64,000 nt of DNA, from positions 372,001 to 436,000 of the forward strand of contig OY744463.1 of the NCBI GenBank assembly GCA_963556145.1, given 5' to 3'. A program made the position numbers and the translations under genes. Below are positions 59,236-64,000 of the stretch, in pieces. Source of the stretch: Hygrocybe punicea. Taxonomy: Eukaryota; Basidiomycota; Agaricomycetes; Agaricales; Hygrophoraceae. The stretch's first letter is position 1. Each line of letters opens with the position of its first letter. The notes beneath the pieces are model-generated. The model made no database searches, had not been told where the DNA came from, and worked only from the letters and a program-made list of their open reading frames with translations.

Positions 59236-60466
59236 ATTATTGATAATTCAATTGAATCTTAGGAGCAAATTTGGTATTACAATTTACAACTAAGAAAGTG
59301 AGCTGAGTTCTGGGAATAGAAGATGGGGTAGTAGGGGCCATTGGGGTTATGAGGGAGCTGAGGGGATGAGAGGGGGGAATTTGACTGGGAGGATGACTGG
59401 GAGATGCTGTGGGATGGGAGAATGATACTTCTGGAGAGGGTGACACTGGGACAGGAGGGGGATGACACTGGGGGATGGGAGGGATGGAGGATGACAGGGA
59501 AAGGAGGGCCATCAAAATTCTGCTAAGTCCATATTTCCATATTAAGCACCGTGTGAGTAAAGCAGTCACGTGTGTTTCAATAAACTGTGCGTGACACATT
59601 CAACTTACTGCCATCTCTCACATTGTCGAACCTGACGCGAACAATACAACCAGGTGCCCACCAATACATGCCAGTGCAGCGGGGTAGCACCCCATCAGCA
59701 AGTTTTTATTTCACATCTTGTTTTACTGACTAGTTCTACCTATAGCCTTGGCTGTACCCAACCCACTCCAACATCCACATCAACACCATACAGGATGAAG
59801 ACCTGGGGCGATTCCTCGGAACGATGATGGGATGGCCATCCACGATGGTCGCGATGGCTGCGATCTTCCCCGGCTGTTGTATCCCAAACTCGATGACCGG
59901 TTAGTAAGGTTTCATGACAAACGAGGATGAGGAAGCGGCGATGGCAACGGCAGCGGCAGCAACAGCAGGGTAAGTTTTCTTAAATCATGATTTTTCTTTT
60001 TTTTGACTGAGTAGCTCTACTGCCTACGCCTATGGCCGTTGTTATGTGAATGTTTGTTTCACCAAGAATTACCGGAGTTGACTTTGTTCAGGTACCTTCT
60101 TGTTGTTCGTGGGTTTCTAATATTTAAATAACCTATCAGGAAGGGGTTTGTGGGTATATGTACTATATGAATCAATAGAATGTAATAGTGAGGTCTCTTC
60201 AATTAAGAATTGAGACTTTGAGTAGGTATGAATAGTAATTGGGTGTGTGATGTACTGAAAATACTAATATTCACTACTGGAATATAAAAATATGAACTAA
60301 TGAATACTGATAACAATATTCACCAGTTGAATATGGATGGTTTTAGCTACAGGGCCTATTCAATCAAGAGTATCTCTGGGTATTATAATATCTGACTTAA
60401 ATCCGAAGCTTCAAACGCACATTGGCTACTAGTTCAGGGATATCTTTAATACCTTTTGAATACTCT
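59236..60466. other. Non-coding, nothing recognised
   Basis: AT-rich with a short cggcagcggcagcaac tract near 59950 followed by gtaagt. No gene, and no clean element boundary found. Confidence 0.4.
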
Positions 60467-61317
60467 GCACAGGGTGCACAGTAGCATACCATGTCACACA
60501 GTATCTTGAAAGTACTTGACAAGTATACTAAATATCATTACCATAACATTCAACATGGTATTGTAACAGTATTCAGACATAAACTACAATACTTGTGCTC
60601 AAATTCATCTGAAGGTATGAAGGCAAATGAGACTTATACCTTTTCAATAACATCAAGCCTTTTGTTTCACTACTTTTACTGTATTTACAGCAAAGTACTG
60701 TATAGTTTGGATAGAATACTTGCAGCCTAAGATGAATCAAAGTATTAAACCAGTAAGGAAGTTGGGCCACTTTTACTATTAGGATACCTTTTTAATCCTA
60801 TCAAGATACAGTGTGAAATAGTATAGTACTGTTGCCATATTGTGGATTTAAGATACTGTGTCAATACTTTTAAGATACTTTTATTATAATAAAAGTACTG
60901 AAACAGTATCTTAAAAGTATTGACACAGTATCTTAAATCCACAATATGGCAACAGTACTATACTATTTCACACTGTATCTTGATAGGATTAAAAAGGTAT
61001 CCTAATAGTAAAAGTGGCCCAACTTCCTTACTGGTTTAATACTTTGATTCATCTTAGGCTGCAAGTATTCTATCCAAACTATACAGTACTTTGCTGTAAA
61101 TACAGTAAAAGTAGTGAAACAAAAGGCTTGATGTTATTGAAAAGGTATAAGTCTCATTTGCCTTCATACCTTCAGATGAATTTGAGCACAAGTATTGTAG
61201 TTTATGTCTGAATACTGTTACAATACCATGTTGAATGTTATGGTAATGATATTTAGTATACTTGTCAAGTACTTTCAAGATACTGTGTGACATGGTATGC
61301 TACTGTGCACCCTGTGC
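60467..61317. repeat. 851-bp palindrome (foldback element)
   Basis: Two 413-bp arms (60467-60879 and 60905-61317) around a 25-bp spacer. Frames in the left arm are mirrored exactly in the right arm at positions summing to 121784, with no indel and no mismatch noticed. Ends are GCACAGGGTGCACAG inward. No flanking duplication was found. Arms are rich in agtact/agtatt motifs. Confidence 0.93.
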
Positions 61318-62349
61318 TGTTTTGTTTAGGATGAAACCTTAACCTTAGAAGTGTATCTAGCTGACTAATGCTGACTAATGAATTGATTGGACTGAGTGAA
61401 CTGGGTGAATTCTCCTTGATGACAAGGGGAACTCAGAGAATGATAGAGTAAGAGTGAACTAGACTGGATTGCAAGCACTAGCTACTACAATGAGTAACTA
61501 CTAGTACTAAGAGAATGAGGGATCACACTGTGTGAACCCAACTGAGAGTGACTACTGAGTGGTGAGGGGGGAAATCCTACTGACTACTGGAATTTGGGAG
61601 CCCTATTTATACTGTTGGAGAACAATGGGGGACTGAGAACAATGGGAAAGTGAGAACAACAGGACTGAGTCATGAGAACAATGGATGGCATCAAAGAGGC
61701 TGTGAACAATGGGCTCTATCTCCATTTGGACTGTTTAGAACAAAGGACTGCTCAGAACAATAGACCATTGTCTTTATGTAAGCAGAATATCACAATCACT
61801 CTCTGATGCATCCTATCTTATCATTATCTTATCATCCTCTTGTTCACATCTTATCTAATCATTTCCCATTATCTAGCTGAGCCGCTTTTGATCAATACAA
61901 GTAAACAAGATTTGTAATCAATCCATTACTGCTAATATAGGTAACAATGCTAGTTGGGCTTGTCTCCTTGCACGCACAATACAGAGAAATATATAATAAA
62001 TACTAATGAGTGGGGGATGTGCCTCTATGCACCATACATAAACGGCTAGGTCTGGGCATTGCTAGTGAAGCCATAATAAATTATATAAAGGTAAGCATAT
62101 ATGCTATTTGTGTCTGTTCACTAGCATGCGTAATGTGGAAAGGCATAGAATGGGTACTAATGAGTGTAGGTGTGCATTCATAGTCTTGCACTTAAATATC
62201 TAAGTCCGTGGTCCGATGGTAAACCCATGACATTACACCCAAAAACACTTGGGGTCATGACACCGTGCCCACCCACACCCACACCATTTTCAACATCCAA
62301 TACATGGCCTCCCCATGAATTTTGACCACGCACAGCTCATATAACCCCC
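61318..62349. other. Non-coding, repeat-like sequence
   Basis: Contains loose repeats of gaacaatgg and actgagtgaact (61380-61770). No coding sequence. An old LTR or other element cannot be excluded. Confidence 0.35.
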
Positions 62350-63120
62350 CCGTGCCTCGTTCCCATTGAAAACAAGAGGCTGGAGGGTCCCAGCGCCTCA
62401 CGCCGACATCTTTTCCCCCAACCCACCCCCCAGTTTTTCAACACCCAATACAAGTCTTCCCCTGCGGTTTTCGACCACCCCCAACTCAAGTACACCCCCG
62501 TGTCTCCGTTTCCATTGGAAACAAGCTGTCGGGAGTCTCAGGACCTCGCGTTACCGTCTTCTGCCCATCCACCCCACCTCACTTTTTTCTACCAACAGGA
62601 TACCTTCTCCGCACTGTTTGCGGCCATCCCCAGTTAGTGTTCACCTCCGGCGCCTCGTTTCCATTGAAAACAAGACATCGGGGGGTCTCAGGACCTCGCG
62701 TTCCCGTCTTCTGCCCAACCAGCTCACCCCCTTTTTTCTACCAACAGGACACCTTCTCCCGCGCCGTTTGCGGCCATCCCTGGCTAGTGTACACCCCCCG
62801 CGCCTCGTTTCCGTTGAAAGCGAGGTGTCAGGGGGTCTCAGGACCTCGCGTTCCCATCTTCTGCCCAACCAGCTCACCCTCTTTTTTCTACCAACAGGAC
62901 ACCCCCTCCCGCGCCGTTTGCGGCCACCCCTGGCTAGTGTACACCCCCAGCGCCTCATTTCCATTGAAAACGAGACTTTGGGCAATGTCAGGACCTTGCG
63001 CTCCTGCCATCTGCCCAACCACTGCCACCCCACCTTTTTCAACCACCACGCCCTGTTTTTAACCACCCCCAGCTTGTTTCCATTGAAGACGAGAGGCTGG
63101 GGGGTCCTAGCGTGTTGCCC
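62350..63120 (+). repeat. Minisatellite, period about 150 bp, five to six units
   Basis: Units carry cgcctcgtttccattgaaaa, then caggacctcgcgttcccgtc, ccaaccagctcaccc and ttttttctaccaacaggaca. An open frame of 288 codons spans it but is only the repeat translated. Confidence 0.85.
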
Positions 63121-63189
63121 CGCCGTCTCTTGGCCAAACCCTATGTATAGCATTCTCTGTAGTATTAAATTAATTCATTTGTTTTTATT

Positions 63190-63345
63190 CTGTCCAAAAT
63201 CCGAGAAAACTAAGAATATAAGAGAAAACTAAGAACATATAAGAAGACATTAAGAATGTATAAGAAGAAATAAGACCAAGTAAGAAAAAGTAAGTGGAAG
63301 GACCTTCTTATTTCGTCTTATTTTGTCTTACCAAAATCTCGTCAC
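63190..63345 (-). repeat. Dispersed repeat, inverted copy of 38053-38225
   Basis: Minus strand shares gaaataagaaggtccttcca and cttcttatatgttcttag with the copy at about 38120-38215, which flanks the other side of the mobile block. Similarity is diverged. Confidence 0.6.
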
Positions 63346-64000
63346 TGTGGGAAGACAGACGCCTGAATACCAGTGCCCAAAAACTCTTAAGTTCAGTGAG
63401 CGGCTGACTACTATTAATGGAAACCACTGATGAAATTCAGTGACGGTCGAGCACTGAAGGGCTCATTTCACCCTACTAAATATCAGTGCATGCACACTGG
63501 ATTTTCAATATTAATTTTGTACACAATCACTGGATTTTCAATGGCAACTTGCACTGAATTGTAGATACTTAGAGTGTTGTTTTATACATATCAATATCTA
63601 TTCCCCCATCCAAGTAGGTACATGAATGCATGCAACAAAGGCAAGTAGCAACAATTTGAGGCTGATTGAATGTCCGGAATTCCGATTTTGTGTTACAAAG
63701 AAGTATCTATGCTGCTTGCAGCGTGATGCCACCAGCAAAGCTCCAGAACGATCGCAGCCACAACAATCGCATCATCAGCAGCATATATGGGAGATGTATG
63801 CGCACCACGCTACCAACGACGCCGATGCCGATGACCTGGCGGTGGCATCCACCCATGTCCCATCATGGTCCCATCACCCTCGCACAAGAGAAAAGACGTA
63901 AACGAAGCCGTTGCCAAGTCCATGCAGGGTATAGGAAACAGAGGTGTTGAGCCAGGACATGAGATTAAGACCGAACACTGATAGAGCGAGAAACAACGAG
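63346..64000. other. Window end, no gene recognised
   Basis: Scattered cagtg/cactg motifs in 63350-63560 (for example gagcactgaagg, cacactgg). Small frames at 63626-63950 have no support. Confidence 0.35.

Noticed and set aside
60491..61293. Two identical 79-codon ORFs facing each other
   Set aside because: They are the two arms of the palindrome, not a gene pair.
62366..63232. 288-codon plus-strand frame
   Set aside because: It is a tandem repeat of about 150 bp read through; no start context, splice sites or domain.
1..64000. CRISPR arrays, bacterial operons, rRNA or tRNA genes
   Set aside because: No regular spacer array, no RNA gene recognised and intron-rich eukaryotic genes throughout; tRNA-like matches are only primer-binding sites.

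Overview
The window reads as chromosomal DNA of an agaricomycete (mushroom-forming) fungus. Host genes are split by many 45-110 bp GT-AG introns. Several proteins belong to families I know mainly from Agaricomycetes: a DUF6534-type membrane protein, a short-repeat Cys-rich protein, a helical-bundle/RING protein and a BTB protein. The retroelement is an agaricomycete-type Gypsy. All identifications come from reading translations by eye; no database search was run.

Region 1 (1-37.6 kb) is compact and gene-bearing. In order: 3' part of an ISWI ATPase (+), EI24/RRT8-like membrane protein (-), DUF6534-like membrane protein (+), histidine phosphatase (+), Cys-rich protein (-), a decayed Spa2-like C-terminal half (-), helical-bundle/RING-like protein (+), unassigned minus-strand ORFs, a broken CNT nucleoside transporter (+), membrane-anchored multicopper oxidase (+), an RRM-less CstF64-like protein (-) head-to-head with coatomer beta (+), an SHOC1/Zip2-like meiotic protein (-) head-to-head with a BTB protein (+), and a membrane-anchored H-type lectin (+).

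Region 2 (37.7-64 kb) holds no convincing host gene and is a pile of mobile DNA. Its centre is a four-level nest. A decayed Helitron-type PIF1 helicase is split by a 13.5-kb segment bounded by 24-bp inverted repeats and an 8-bp duplication (hAT-like). Inside lies an 11.75-kb Gypsy element with 793-bp LTRs. Its pol is split by a 1.98-kb non-autonomous LTR element with about 158-bp LTRs. At the two levels that interrupt coding sequence, removing the insert and one target-site copy restores the host reading frame. The Gypsy also carries an antisense spliced gene with a Zn2Cys6-like cysteine pattern. Its decay is nearly all CpG transitions: all 7 LTR differences, four CGA-to-TGA stops and a YMDN reverse-transcriptase box.

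Around the nest are a second hAT-like MITE, two TA-flanked inverted-repeat elements, a purine-strand minisatellite, an 851-bp palindrome and a roughly 150-bp-period minisatellite. The order of insertions can be read from the nesting.
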